A stretch of DNA of 64,000 nt from Leptolyngbya sp. PCC 7375 (lineage in GTDB: Bacteria; Cyanobacteriota; Cyanobacteriia; Phormidesmidales; Phormidesmidaceae), in the NCBI RefSeq assembly GCF_000316115.1, contig NZ_JH993796.1:1-64000 (forward strand), in the 5' to 3' direction. Position 1 is the first letter of the stretch. Every line of letters starts with the position of its first letter. Below are positions 51,590 through 60,406 of this stretch, piece by piece. The position numbers were made by a program, and so were the translations under genes. The notes beneath the pieces were generated by a model. It was not told the origin of the DNA, searched no databases, and saw nothing but the letters and a program-made list of their open reading frames with translations.

Positions 51590-53446
51590 TTATTCTGACA
51601 CGGTGGTATCTCCTGGGTTATTTTTGTTGACTTGGGTTTTGGGTTGGGTGATGGCTGTTTCTACCAGTCCAGCTAGGATTTGGGATGTTTCTTCTTTCTC
51701 CATGAGGAGAGCTACGAGGGCATCAGGGGGCAGGGTTAGTAAATGCTCGTATTGCGAGAAGTATTGTTGATGGAGTTGCGATAGGTCGGCCTGGGGGCTA
51801 GTGCGGACTCGGATGTTGAACTTGTCTAAATTCTGGCCTCGTTTCTCCATGGAGATGATTTCCAGATCAGCGTTGGGGGTTTGCTGGCGGAGGTCGCTAA
51901 AGGCGATGGCCACAGCACAGGGGTCTACAGTTTGGTTGTGGTAGAGGTCGAGAGTTTCGACCATGGGGGCGATGAAATCGACAAACTCACCATTGGCAAA
52001 GGTCTTGTTCCAATCGTCGGGTTTGCGGCAGCGTTTTTGGTCGGATCTGCGGCCAGACAGCAGACGCATGAAGACGTAGTCGCAGCGGATGCCGTGGAGT
52101 TTAGTGCGGGTGGTGATATTCCAGCCTTCGATACAGGCTCCAGTGAGTTTGGTTCCGGTGAGGTCGGCCTCGTCAAGCTGGGTCTGGACTAGTTTAGTAT
52201 TGGAGAGATCTGCGTCTTGTAGATAGGCACCGGTGAGGTTAGCACCGTTCAGACTGGCGTTAGCTAGTTTTGCTCCTTGCAACGTTCCATCCTTGAGATT
52301 GGAACCGGTGAAGTCAGCTTTGACCAGGTTGGCACCTTGTAAGTTGATGCCTGCGAGATTGAGGAGATAGTCATAGGATTGGCCCTGACCGTTGCCAGTG
52401 AGGACCAGATCGCGGACTTTAGGAGTGTTGAGATAGGTCTCGCCTGGGCGTACACGGTCTAGTTTTATAGCCTGTCGCCAACGGGTACGGAGTAAAACTG
52501 CGCCACGCAAGTCTGTGCTTTTAAGACACGCCTGAGAGAAATTAGCATCTGTTAGTTTTGCACCTCGAAAGCTGGTCCCCCCAATAGCCGCAAAGGCGAT
52601 AGCAACAGACCATATCCCAGCATCTCGCTCATCCCCCTTCAACGCGCACCAACCGACATAAGCACTCACCAAGGTGACGGCTACGACTACGGTTACGGCC
52701 ACGACTATGGCTACGACTCCGGCTCCGGCTCCGGCCACGATTCCGGCTCCGGCTAAGGCTGCAGCTACGGCTGCGGCTACGGTTATGGCTACGGTTATGG
52801 CTGCAGCTACGGCTACAACTAAAACTCCGACAGCGGCTCCGGATCCGGCCACGACTCCGGCGGCGGCCACGACCACGGATCCGGCTACGGATCCGGCTAC
52901 GGCTACGACTAAGATTCCGGCTCCAACTACGGCTCCGGCTATGGCTATGGATCCGGCTAAGACTCTGGAGCTGACTACGGGTACGGCTACAGCTACGGCT
53001 ACGGTTATGGTTGCAACTACGACTACGACTACAGCTACAGCTACGGCTACAGCTACGGCTACAACACCTTTACGAAGTAGCAAAAATAAGGCTACAACAA
53101 TAGCCGATAATGAGATCCATCCAACAACTTGATTTTCTAAACCCCTGGGAATAAATATCTGTCCAACAAAATATCCAGAAAATGCACACAGGAATCCTGC
53201 GCAGAGTGATAACAGAAACAAGATAACAACTAATCCAATCGCCCAACGCTTCTGTAATCCAGCTTTAGCTTTGGTAAAGTTGGATCTATTTAAATTCGCA
53301 TTGGTGAAGTTTGTACTACGGATATCAGATCCGCTGAAGTCTGCTCCTGATAAATCTTTACCTTTAAAGTTCTGACCTCTGAGATTTACACCCTTAAAGT
53401 CTCGCTTACCGGCTTTGTAGAGCCGCAATACCTCGGTAGCTTTCAC
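51590..53446 (-). CDS. Pentapeptide-repeat membrane protein with expanded Ala/Val/Gly region
   Basis: A 618-residue protein. An N-terminal pentapeptide block (DFKGVNLRGQNFKGKDLSGA) is followed by TM segments (LVVILFLLSLCAGFLCAFSG; LSAIVVALFLLL). Then comes ~145 residues of almost pure Ala, Val, Gly and Ile, encoded by a degenerate hexanucleotide array. A second pentapeptide block (INLQGANLVKADFTGSNLKD) and a C-terminal domain (SQYEHLLTLPPDALVALLME) follow. The reading frame is intact across the array. Position and end suggest a membrane signalling or scaffold protein; function unknown. Confidence 0.8.
   Translation of the reverse strand: MKATEVLRLYKAGKRDFKGVNLRGQNFKGKDLSGADFSGSDIRSTNFTNANLNRSNFTKAKAGLQKRWAIGLVVILFLLSLCAGFLCAFSGYFVGQIFIPRGLENQVVGWISLSAIVVALFLLLRKGVVAVAVAVAVAVVVVVVATITVAVAVAVPVVSSRVLAGSIAIAGAVVGAGILVVAVAGSVAGSVVVAAAGVVAGSGAAVGVLVVAVAAAITVAITVAAAVAAALAGAGIVAGAGAGVVAIVVAVTVVVAVTLVSAYVGWCALKGDERDAGIWSVAIAFAAIGGTSFRGAKLTDANFSQACLKSTDLRGAVLLRTRWRQAIKLDRVRPGETYLNTPKVRDLVLTGNGQGQSYDYLLNLAGINLQGANLVKADFTGSNLKDGTLQGAKLANASLNGANLTGAYLQDADLSNTKLVQTQLDEADLTGTKLTGACIEGWNITTRTKLHGIRCDYVFMRLLSGRRSDQKRCRKPDDWNKTFANGEFVDFIAPMVETLDLYHNQTVDPCAVAIAFSDLRQQTPNADLEIISMEKRGQNLDKFNIRVRTSPQADLSQLHQQYFSQYEHLLTLPPDALVALLMEKEETSQILAGLVETAITQPKTQVNKNNPGDTTVSE
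52674..53080. repeat. Degenerate hexanucleotide array inside a gene
   Basis: On the plus strand, units of the type GGCTAC, GACTAC, GGTTAC and TCCGGC follow each other for ~400 bp. Because units are 6 bp, copy-number change keeps the frame of the pentapeptide gene while altering the length of its hydrophobic section. All other frames also stay open, giving spurious ORFs. Confidence 0.85.
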
Positions 53447-53529
53447 GTTTTAGCTCCATACATTCAAAATCCACACACACTTACCCAATCCATCAAGTCT
53501 AATTGTTCCTTCTCCTGATAGGGTTGCGG

Positions 53530-54473
53530 TCATTGGTTCACTAATTCAGCTGGGGTATGACCTCAATTAGATGTCTATTAAAAAGTCAGAAATCCTAAGC
53601 CCTACAAGAAGCTTACAATCTCCATCACGCTGAAACTGAGAAAATTTATTCTTCGCTCAAATCTTCCTGAAACCCTTGCTGGATAAGCGTTATAGCACTC
53701 TACATCGTGTCGAGGTCATACCCTTCAGCTGACACACCTGAAATTTTGCGCTTTCCTTCTACGACCACTTTCAAAATCTCCAACGCAGGCCGCTCCGCTT
53801 CAATCAGCCCCACAACCCGCGTCACCTGACTCGCCCGTATATACTCACTCACCCGCCCCTTATGGCTATCCCACCGATAGTAATAACTCACGCTAGGATT
53901 CGCCCGCTTCCGGTTGCCCATCCGCTCCTCAATCCAGCCAGAAGCGTTACCAGGAGCCCGATGCTTCCGCCTACTGCCTTCCGCATCCAGCGGCTTACGC
54001 ACCACCGTCCGCTTTCCCCCAGAACGCAGATCCACACGCTGATAGACCACTGGCTCAGGCAACAACGCCAGCTGCATACCATTCAGAGCATCATCGATCC
54101 GCAGCTGCCCCGCCCGTTCTGCTTTGAGCACGCGCTTACGGCCCATTTGCTTGAGGTCATAGGTGCCATGGCAGGGAGCACACAGGGCTTTTAGGTTGGT
54201 GAGATCGCAATTCTGCGGCTCATGGTCCAAATGCGCCACCGTCAACGTAAATCGCCCCAGCTTAGACACCACCGCATCAGCGCCGCTCAGCTCCCACAGC
54301 TCTGCCACCGTAGGATGTTCAGTCAGCGTCAGCCGAAAGATAGCCGCTTCTCGCGTTTCGCCAGGGCGGCGGCAGGGCCGCCCGCATTCAGTACAGCACC
54401 AGTTCGCTTCGGTTTTGATGGCTAGGGCTAGCTCATCCCAGTTGTCAGGGTAGAGACTGCGATCCATTGGCAT
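53530..54473 (-). pseudogene. HNH endonuclease-like gene with MITE at its 3' end
   Basis: Starts MPMDRSLYPDNWDELALAIK. The HNH/zinc region has WCCTECGRPCRRPG, VAHLDHEPQNCDLTNLKALC and APCHGTYDLKQMGRK, giving the Cys pairs and the His-Asp-His-type core; a basic C-terminal region follows (ASGWIEERMGNRKRA). The MITE replaces only the last four codons (original end SAELVNQ, stop at 53530-53532) with GYDLDTM, so the protein may still function. It is third in the operon after the two winged-helix genes. Confidence 0.8.
53553..53723. mobile_element. 171-bp MITE, copy 3 (in HNH gene)
   Basis: Terminal repeats GGGTATGACCTC / GAGGTCATACCC, with exact 8-bp duplication TTCAGCTG (53545-53552, 53724-53731). 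Essentially the same sequence as copy 2, so both moved recently. Confidence 0.92.
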
Positions 54474-54477
54474 CGTT

Positions 54478-55068
54478 CTATCCTCCTGTTAACCGAGACA
54501 TGGCCGCTAGAATCTTTTGTTGCTCTGGCGTTAGCTCCGTCGCCTCGGCAACAGATTCCACCATCATCGGCTGTAGCTGGGCTTCTAGCTCGTCCCAGGA
54601 TTGCGATCGCAACTCTTCAAACGGCATCCATCGCTCATCCGCCAGGCACACCATCGTTGTCTCTCCCTGACGTTGAGACGCTAGCACTAAGCCACGTCGC
54701 CTCGCTTCGTCGTACCAGGTCGCCCATTCACTGTTGCCGGTCGGCGGCCCTGGATGAGCATCCAGCGTTTCAGCGATTAACTCGCCTAACGCAGGCATGG
54801 ACAACTCCGAGGTATCGAGAGAAAGAACGGTTAGCTCAACACAGTCGGTGATCGTTTCATCGATCAAGTCATCGGCGATCAGCGCAGCTTTGGCTTTATA
54901 AAACTGGCGCTCGGGAAAATTCCAGCGTTGGCAGAACTCAGGCACTCTCTCGATTTTCCACGGCTCGCCTAGGGGGCGATGGGTCAACAGCAGGTGATAG
55001 AGGTAGCCCTTGGGGGTATAATGCTCTGCTTCCCATAGCTGTTTCACATTGTCTGGAGATAGATTCAT
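54478..55068 (-). CDS. Winged-helix protein, short paralogue (copy B)
   Basis: About 196 residues from MNLSPDNVKQLWEAEHYTPK, the close counterpart of the protein at 9705. The winged helix includes VPEFCQRWNFPERQFYKAKA. The middle block WYDEARRRGLVLASQRQGET is also kept. It is 4 bases from both neighbours, so three genes form one operon. The duplication of this pair in one replicon suggests two replication or control units; that is inference. Confidence 0.72.
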   Translation of the reverse strand: MNLSPDNVKQLWEAEHYTPKGYLYHLLLTHRPLGEPWKIERVPEFCQRWNFPERQFYKAKAALIADDLIDETITDCVELTVLSLDTSELSMPALGELIAETLDAHPGPPTGNSEWATWYDEARRRGLVLASQRQGETTMVCLADERWMPFEELRSQSWDELEAQLQPMMVESVAEATELTPEQQKILAAMSRLTGG

Positions 55069-55072
55069 ACCA

Positions 55073-56188
55073 TCACCCCGCTTGCCGCATTTGGTCGTCA
55101 GCATGGCCCGGTGGGCTGGCTGCTAACTCCCATTCTGCCTGGAGCTGCGGAATATCGATATGGCAGCGTTCAGCGTCGGCCTGCAGCTGCGGCGTAATGG
55201 ACCCTTGCGTTTCAATGGCGTTTTTTAGACGATGCAATACCTGGTCTGCTGAGGGTTCGGGTTCCGGATCTGGCGCAGCAATCTGTTCTGGGGGAGTAGG
55301 TTTCCAGCGGGGGCCATCGGGGCCAATGTCGATGTGCCATTCGGGATGATTTGCGATCGCATTTTGCATCCCTTTACGCATGGGCACTACAGCCCACTGA
55401 CGCTGATAGCGTGCTAGCCGCGCGGCGATGCTTTCGTCTTCCGACTCAGACTGCTCTGGGGAACGCGGCGGCGGAAGGGGATCTATTTGCTGCTGTACCG
55501 ATTGCCATGCATCGTATTCACGCAAATTAGCAGGATTTACGCTCTGTTTCTCTAACCACAGTTCCCGAAGTGCTGGCGGGTCTGGAAATCGACTGGCCTT
55601 AGCAAGCAACCAATCTTTGTAATCTGTCTCTATTTCAAAAATTGGAATTTGACTGTTTCTCTCTCTTACTGAATTATTCTGACTTTGATTGAGATCTATT
55701 GAATGATATTGAGAAGGCTTAGAGTCCTTGATTTCAGAAGGTTTCAGCGATTGGTTTTCCGAAACTTCGGACTGCGTTCCGATTTCTTGAACTAAAGTTT
55801 GATTTTCTGGACGATTTTCCGAAATTTCGGACTTAGGTTTAATTTTTCGGACTATTTTTTCGCTGAAGCATTTTTCGGGCGCTTTACTGCCAATTCTGCT
55901 TCTGACTCGTAAAGATACGTCCTCAAATTCAAAGAGCTGCTCACGTTCTAGAACGGCTAGAGCCTCGTAGTAAGTTGACTTGCTAATCCCTAAGCGTTGC
56001 CTGGCCATTTTGCCGCCGGTATCTACAAACCGATTGCCAAAGGGATCTACTAGGGAGAAATAAAGGACTGTACGGTACTGAGCAGCGGTTAACTTTGCAT
56101 CGATCAAACGGTTAACCGTTGCTTCATCAAAAAGCACATAGCGCGAACTTTCTTCCGGGGGACTGGAAGAATTACGTATTTTTGCCAT
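55073..56188 (-). CDS. Winged-helix protein, long, copy B
   Basis: A 371-residue protein. The N-terminal ~95 residues (TAAQYRTVLYFSLVDPFGNR, KMARQRLGISKSTYYEALAV) form a winged helix of a different type from that of copy A; the C-terminal ~60 residues (SITPQLQADAERCHIDIPQL) are shared with copy A. The centre is Ser/Asn/Gln-rich. The two long proteins thus have exchanged N-terminal DNA-binding domains on a common tail. It is first of the three-gene operon. Confidence 0.72.
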   Translation of the reverse strand: MAKIRNSSSPPEESSRYVLFDEATVNRLIDAKLTAAQYRTVLYFSLVDPFGNRFVDTGGKMARQRLGISKSTYYEALAVLEREQLFEFEDVSLRVRSRIGSKAPEKCFSEKIVRKIKPKSEISENRPENQTLVQEIGTQSEVSENQSLKPSEIKDSKPSQYHSIDLNQSQNNSVRERNSQIPIFEIETDYKDWLLAKASRFPDPPALRELWLEKQSVNPANLREYDAWQSVQQQIDPLPPPRSPEQSESEDESIAARLARYQRQWAVVPMRKGMQNAIANHPEWHIDIGPDGPRWKPTPPEQIAAPDPEPEPSADQVLHRLKNAIETQGSITPQLQADAERCHIDIPQLQAEWELAASPPGHADDQMRQAG

Positions 56189-56425
56189 AGAATATGCACA
56201 GGTAATTTAATTGGTGCTTGACCGCAGTAATGCATCCAAGCATTTGCCCCATCTCTGGCCGGAGGTGGGGTTTTAACTTTTGGACCAGATCCTTGAAAAA
56301 TGAGGAAGCCTATTTGACAAAGATGGCATAATAGAGTCATAAATTACTTTCTACAGTAATTTATAGTCCTATTCTAAAAGTTGATAGTAGTCATACACTA
56401 GTCGATTACTTTAAAGCGTAACCGT

Positions 56426-56752
56426 ATGAATTTTTCAAAAGCATTTGATTTGACGTTGAAAGAATTCGGCTTAACTGGCAAGGCCGTTGCTGTCAACGCA
56501 GGTGTTCGAGAAGCTACGGTTAGCAACTTTCGGAATGGTAGTGATATTCGAACTGACAGCCTAGAAAAGCTAATCAAAGCTTTACCACCAGATGCAAAGC
56601 AGTTTCTATTCCTGAAAGTCTTTGTTGATGACTTAAACCCTCCCGCCATTGCGACCATGTTGGGACTCCTAGCAGGTCGTCTGAAAGAAACTCAAGGTGT
56701 TCCAGAACACAGTCAAGAATCCGTAATCTCTCAATCCCCCATTTCTGCATAA
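56426..56752 (+). CDS. XRE-family repressor
   Basis: A 108-residue protein with a clear helix-turn-helix (GKAVAVNAGVREATVSNFRN, then GSDIRTDSLEKLIKALPPDA), a Cro/CI-type fold, and a short tail. It is divergent from the winged-helix operon and probably controls the 240-bp shared promoter region. Confidence 0.75.
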   Translation: MNFSKAFDLTLKEFGLTGKAVAVNAGVREATVSNFRNGSDIRTDSLEKLIKALPPDAKQFLFLKVFVDDLNPPAIATMLGLLAGRLKETQGVPEHSQESVISQSPISA

Positions 56753-56796
56753 TTCCGCATATTTACCCATATGTATTTGTAGGGTGCAAAGTTTTC

Positions 56797-57057
56797 ATGG
56801 GTGATTTGGCTAGAAAGAGGATTCAGAACGTTACTGGAGAAAATCGCGAACAATCTATCACAGAGATTTACCAACGCATTGACCAGCTTTCGCTACTCGA
56901 AAAAGCTGCGCTGGCACAATACTTGCTGAATACAAAAGACATCAAAGTCGTTGCGACTAGCTGCACTGCAGTGGAAGAGGCAGTTAAAAACATGGATTAT
57001 CTAGAACTCTGCCAAACCCTGGAGTTGATTGCAGATAAAGTGCGAAACCTGGGCTAA
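56797..57057 (+). CDS. Small hypothetical helical protein
   Basis: Eighty-six residues, helical (ITEIYQRIDQLSLLEKAALA, VEEAVKNMDYLELCQTLELI). It lies 44 bases after the XRE gene, in the same direction, and is probably cotranscribed. No family recognised. Confidence 0.5.
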   Translation: MGDLARKRIQNVTGENREQSITEIYQRIDQLSLLEKAALAQYLLNTKDIKVVATSCTAVEEAVKNMDYLELCQTLELIADKVRNLG

Positions 57058-57132
57058 AACTTAATCTTTCATATCCCAACTTTCTGTTCTCGTGACGTGA
57101 GTTGTTGTTCGCAAAGCTCACGCTTCAGTTCC

Positions 57133-57202
57133 GTGCATTGAATTCAAGGCAACACTCTATCACAAGGGGTTGTGAGCCGCTCTGCCTTGGGATTCAATGC
57201 AC
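57133..57202. repeat. 70-bp interrupted palindrome
   Basis: GTGCATTGAATTCAAGGCA (57133-57151) pairs with TGCCTTGGGATTCAATGCAC (57183-57202); inside, CACAA/TTGTG forms a smaller stem. It lies between convergent genes without a T-run. It could be a recombination site or bidirectional transcription stop. Confidence 0.55.
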
Positions 57203-57322
57203 TAGTGGGGGATTGTCGGTTGACTTCACCATTCATGCTTGCAGGAGAAGAGAGACAAGAGAGAAGGGGTAAGGGTATCTGATGGCGCAGCCCTGAGCCA
57301 TTGTCAAGGCAGCGAACGCTTC

Positions 57323-57832
57323 TTAAAACTCCGGCTCCTCCTTCCGCCGCTGCATAAACAACGTGCTCGAAAACGCCCGTATCGTCGTTTCCTGCGCCTC
57401 TGGCAACGCTGCTTTCAGCTCCTGAAAGATATCCACAATCTCCGCCACATCGCGACTCGTCGGCTTAGCCGATGCAGCTGGCGGCGCTGAGGGCACCGCT
57501 GAAACGCTGGGAGCCTGCGGTACCGGATCAAACTCACTATGAGCAGGCGAGTCAATCCGGCGCTGCTCCAATTTTTGGATAAGTTCTGGTGGTTGCTCCG
57601 CCGCCATCCGCCATTTACCGCGACGATAATGACAAAGTACTGTATCCCCTCGCTTCAGCAGCGATAGCACGCCAGGATTGTAGTAAATGCGATGTTCTTG
57701 GCCATCGGTAAACACCACTAACACCCCATGTTGAGCCTGCCACTCAGGGTTAGACGTACGCGGTTCAGATGGATCGAATTTTAACTTGGCCCATTGCCAG
57801 ACGGTTGCTGAGGTTGTTGCTAATGCAGTCAT
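57323..57832 (-). CDS. Conserved duplicated protein, copy B
   Basis: About 169 residues from MTALATTSATVWQWAKLKFD. It aligns with the 13584 protein in the N-terminal beta-rich part (NPEWQAQHGVLVVFTDGQEH, LCHYRRGKWRMA) and in the C-terminal helices (AEIVDIFQELKAALPEAQET, SSTLFMQRRKEEPEF), with a different proline-rich linker. The downstream noncoding DNA matches copy A for ~60 bp as well. Function unknown. Confidence 0.75.
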   Translation of the reverse strand: MTALATTSATVWQWAKLKFDPSEPRTSNPEWQAQHGVLVVFTDGQEHRIYYNPGVLSLLKRGDTVLCHYRRGKWRMAAEQPPELIQKLEQRRIDSPAHSEFDPVPQAPSVSAVPSAPPAASAKPTSRDVAEIVDIFQELKAALPEAQETTIRAFSSTLFMQRRKEEPEF

Positions 57833-57891
57833 AGTCTTGTAGTTGATGTGGCGAACAGCGGGGCACCACTCCCGCATCGGTGCAACGGCAT

Positions 57892-58242
57892 CTAAAACGG
57901 CGTATCCGGCTCGTAAAAACTGCACTTACCCGCGTAGTGTTGAGGCAGCTGCGCCAGGTCGCTAGCCGCTCGTAGCTCACAAAGCCCCAAGCTCATATGG
58001 GTGGTGCCATTGGATAGTGGAATAGGTCGCGGTGGCCGCCAGTTCACGCACTGAGCGCATAGAGGCTGATGCTGCATCGGTGAGGTGTCTGGTAACTTAG
58101 CTAGTTCGTTTGCGATGGCTTGCTTTCCCCAGCGCTTCACCAGCTCCGCCAGCTCCAGCGTGGCAAAGCCCCATTCTTCAGCTTCTGCCACATCCTGTTT
58201 TTCCCGCCGTTCCTGGCAGGTAATAGAATCTAATTCGTACAT
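57892..58242 (-). CDS. Small cysteine-containing protein, copy B
   Basis: A 116-residue protein from MYELDSITCQERREKQDVAE; the ATG at 58242 has the same GGAAACAAG site as in copy A. The C-terminal half has CAQCVNWRPPRP and CELRAASDL ... GKCSFYEP, a possible four-cysteine zinc site absent from copy A. Operonic with the 57323 gene. Confidence 0.65.
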   Translation of the reverse strand: MYELDSITCQERREKQDVAEAEEWGFATLELAELVKRWGKQAIANELAKLPDTSPMQHQPLCAQCVNWRPPRPIPLSNGTTHMSLGLCELRAASDLAQLPQHYAGKCSFYEPDTPF

Positions 58243-58281
58243 CTTGTTTCCTTTTCGTAGATTGGTAGGCAAGATGTGCAC

Positions 58282-58458
58282 GGAATGATCTGGTTGCACC
58301 CAGGTCATTCCACCTATACACAAACTCACCAAAAGAGAGTTTTTATTAATCCTCCTCAAATACCTAAAAGCATTGATAATAAAGCTATTTAGATATCCCA
58401 AAAAACTCTCTTTCAATTCTTTTATTGTACCATTTCTAGCGCCAGAAATGGTACAATA
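58282..58458. promoter_or_regulatory. Three-hairpin intergenic region, copy B
   Basis: Hairpin 1 pairs 58282-58293 (GGAATGATCTGG) with 58300-58311; repeat 2 pairs 58332-58344 with 58401-58413; repeat 3 (58423-58458) has perfect 15-bp arms starting TATTGTACCATTTCT. Against copy A, one pair in hairpin 1 changes G-C to A-T and one pair in repeat 3 changes T-A to C-G, so pairing is maintained. Confidence 0.75.
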
Positions 58459-58797
58459 GTACCAAGCGCAAGAGGGGAAACGGCAGACATAAGCGGCGAA
58501 GATCTAGAACAGAACCGCAAACGCCAGACGGCATGATGCCTATGCAGGCAGCGGGGACACCGGATAGTAGGGCGGTAACACCCTCAAAGTTGGCCCAGCG
58601 AGCCCAACCCAGACAACCAGAAACCGACCGGAGAAACGGCGAGAGCCAGCGTACGGGGCAGCAACCTAACAACGGCAGCAGACACACGGTGACCTTAAAC
58701 TCACCCTGGCCAAAGGCCACGACCAGGGGCGCAACAACAATCAACGGCAGGGCAACAGACTGTATAAGGCACCCTGCCGTAACAACAACAATATGAA

Positions 58798-59088
58798 ATG
58801 CAACAACTAGAGCTAACGCCCAAGCCTGACATACTCAACGCGTGCCCATGGGCACGACCACACCGCGACGGCATCGCCTGCGGCGTAGTGCTCGCCGTGC
58901 CCGCTCCGCTGCCCTACGGGCTAGCTACGTGGCTACGGGCACAGGGATGGCAGTCTAAAGCGGTGGCTACTGACCGGGGGCAGTATGCGGCGTTGCTGGT
59001 CGGTGGGTGCGCTGTGGAGCTGCTGAGCTGGCTACCCAGGCCGGAGAGCCACGGGAGTGAAACAGCTGGTAATTATCTGCCCTGGTAG
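58798..59088 (+). CDS. Conserved 96-residue duplicated protein, copy B
   Basis: The counterpart of the 15009 protein, starting MQQLELTPKPDILNACPWAR and identical in length. In this copy an 87-codon ORF (58533-58796) ends one base before the ATG, but copy A is frameshifted there, so that upstream ORF is not supported. No domain recognised. Confidence 0.7.
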   Translation: MQQLELTPKPDILNACPWARPHRDGIACGVVLAVPAPLPYGLATWLRAQGWQSKAVATDRGQYAALLVGGCAVELLSWLPRPESHGSETAGNYLPW

Positions 59089-59177
59089 CCGCTAGAGGCG
59101 GGAGAGGCCACAGCCGAGACCCGCCCGAGCACCGAGCGCCACGGAGCCACCTGGAACCGCGCTGGCGTGGGGACCCG

Positions 59178-59377
59178 TTGTCAAGGGCGTAGCGGATGCG
59201 GAGAGCGAAGCGTCCCTTGATCAATGGGCGCGGTGCGGTAGCCTATTCGGCGGTGGCGTAGAGGGTCGCAGGGCGGTAAATAAAAAGAGCCCAACGACAC
59301 CAATGGTGCGGAGAGCGGAGCGGACGCACAAATAAACAGACGGGCAACGTCTCAATGTCTTGGCTGTGGCTCACTAG
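59178..59377 (+). repeat. 200-bp conserved noncoding repeat, copy B
   Basis: The counterpart of 16758-16957, ending at the same GTCTTGGCTGTGGC and CACTAG. Here it follows the 96-residue gene by only ~90 bp, whereas copy A has 1.4 kb inserted between. The rest of 59089-59600 has no supported gene. Confidence 0.7.
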
Positions 59378-59600
59378 GGGTAAAACGAGTGAAGCTGTTA
59401 CTAGCCGCCACAAGACTTCTAGCGATCATGTATTGACTGATGACAGTTAACTGAGCCTATTAGCAAACAATGTGAGCTTAAGGGCATTCTCATCTGCATA
59501 CAGTTTGAGCCCCAAATTGGATTGCTTGTAAGCCCAGAGCTTCTTGTTTTCGAGCTGCTATAGTTAGTTCTTCTGAAGGGGGAATAGTTGTCTAATCCCG

Positions 59601-60020
59601 TTAATCCAGAACCCGATAATCTCTACATCCAAGTCCATCAACCCAAGCAAATCCTTCACGTGAGTTACAAGCTTGCCGACGCTGCTCCATTTCATTATCC
59701 AAAGATGACTGTCCAGAAATATATGGGTCAGAGGTATACGGGTCTGCATAGAGCTGAGATTCCATTTGCATCGCAGCATCAACGCATTGAATTTCCGCAC
59801 TATACAAATCGTTTAACAGCATCTCTACAGCAGTTTGATAGTCTCCCCAATAAATTAAATATCCTTGGAAAATATCATCCGTAACCTGATAGGACAGATC
59901 ACACTCAGGATAATACAGCAAATAGCTACGATCTATTTGCTGAGCAGTAGCAGGAGCAACTATGTTGAGAAATAAGATTGACATAGCAACAACACTCAAC
60001 TTTTTCCATATATGTCCCAT
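59601..60020 (-). CDS. Exported protein of unknown function
   Basis: A 139-residue protein with a signal peptide (LSVVAMSILFLNIVAPATAQ, ~27 residues). The mature part has four cysteines (YYPECDLSY, EIQCVDAAM, RQACNSREGF, GLGCRDYRV), likely two disulfides in the periplasm or outside. An AGGAG site precedes the start. Unknown family. Confidence 0.65.
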   Translation of the reverse strand: MGHIWKKLSVVAMSILFLNIVAPATAQQIDRSYLLYYPECDLSYQVTDDIFQGYLIYWGDYQTAVEMLLNDLYSAEIQCVDAAMQMESQLYADPYTSDPYISGQSSLDNEMEQRRQACNSREGFAWVDGLGCRDYRVLD

Positions 60021-60406
60021 CAGTTAAAACCTCCTTTTTATGTAGCGACAGGAGGGGCATTAGTGATTTTCTTGCCACACCTAAAGTGTAGCTCTCTACA
60101 AAACGAATAACTCACCACAACACTAGTCTTCAAGACCAGAAACATAAGTATATATACTTATGTACTAGCCATAAATATCTTAATTCTCTGAACCTATCAA
60201 AGCTGCCATAACAAACCACTTCATCCTTTAAATCTTGTAGTTAAAGGATTTTAGGAAAAGAGTTTCTCGCGAAGATATGTCGTCTCAGCGATCATGTAGC
60301 AGTTGATCACACTCACTGGTGTTACTCCTTGTGGACTGCACTTTAAACCCCAAGCACTGCCCTAAAAGGAGGAGGGGGACGTTTTCCAAGTAGTTTTGTA
60401 TTTTTA
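60021..60406. other. 385-bp stretch with no gene seen
   Basis: Contains AT-rich sequence near 60150 with possible promoters for the leftward exported-protein gene, and nothing else that I can support. It ends at the IS5 element. Confidence 0.4.

Noticed and set aside
52674..53132. 152-codon plus-strand ORF of Thr/Ala
   Set aside because: It is an antisense reading of the hexanucleotide array; the minus frame continues into real pentapeptide domains on both sides.
58533..58796. 87-codon ORF just before the 96-residue gene
   Set aside because: The corresponding region of copy A is frameshifted although the DNA is similar, so there is no sign of selection for this frame.
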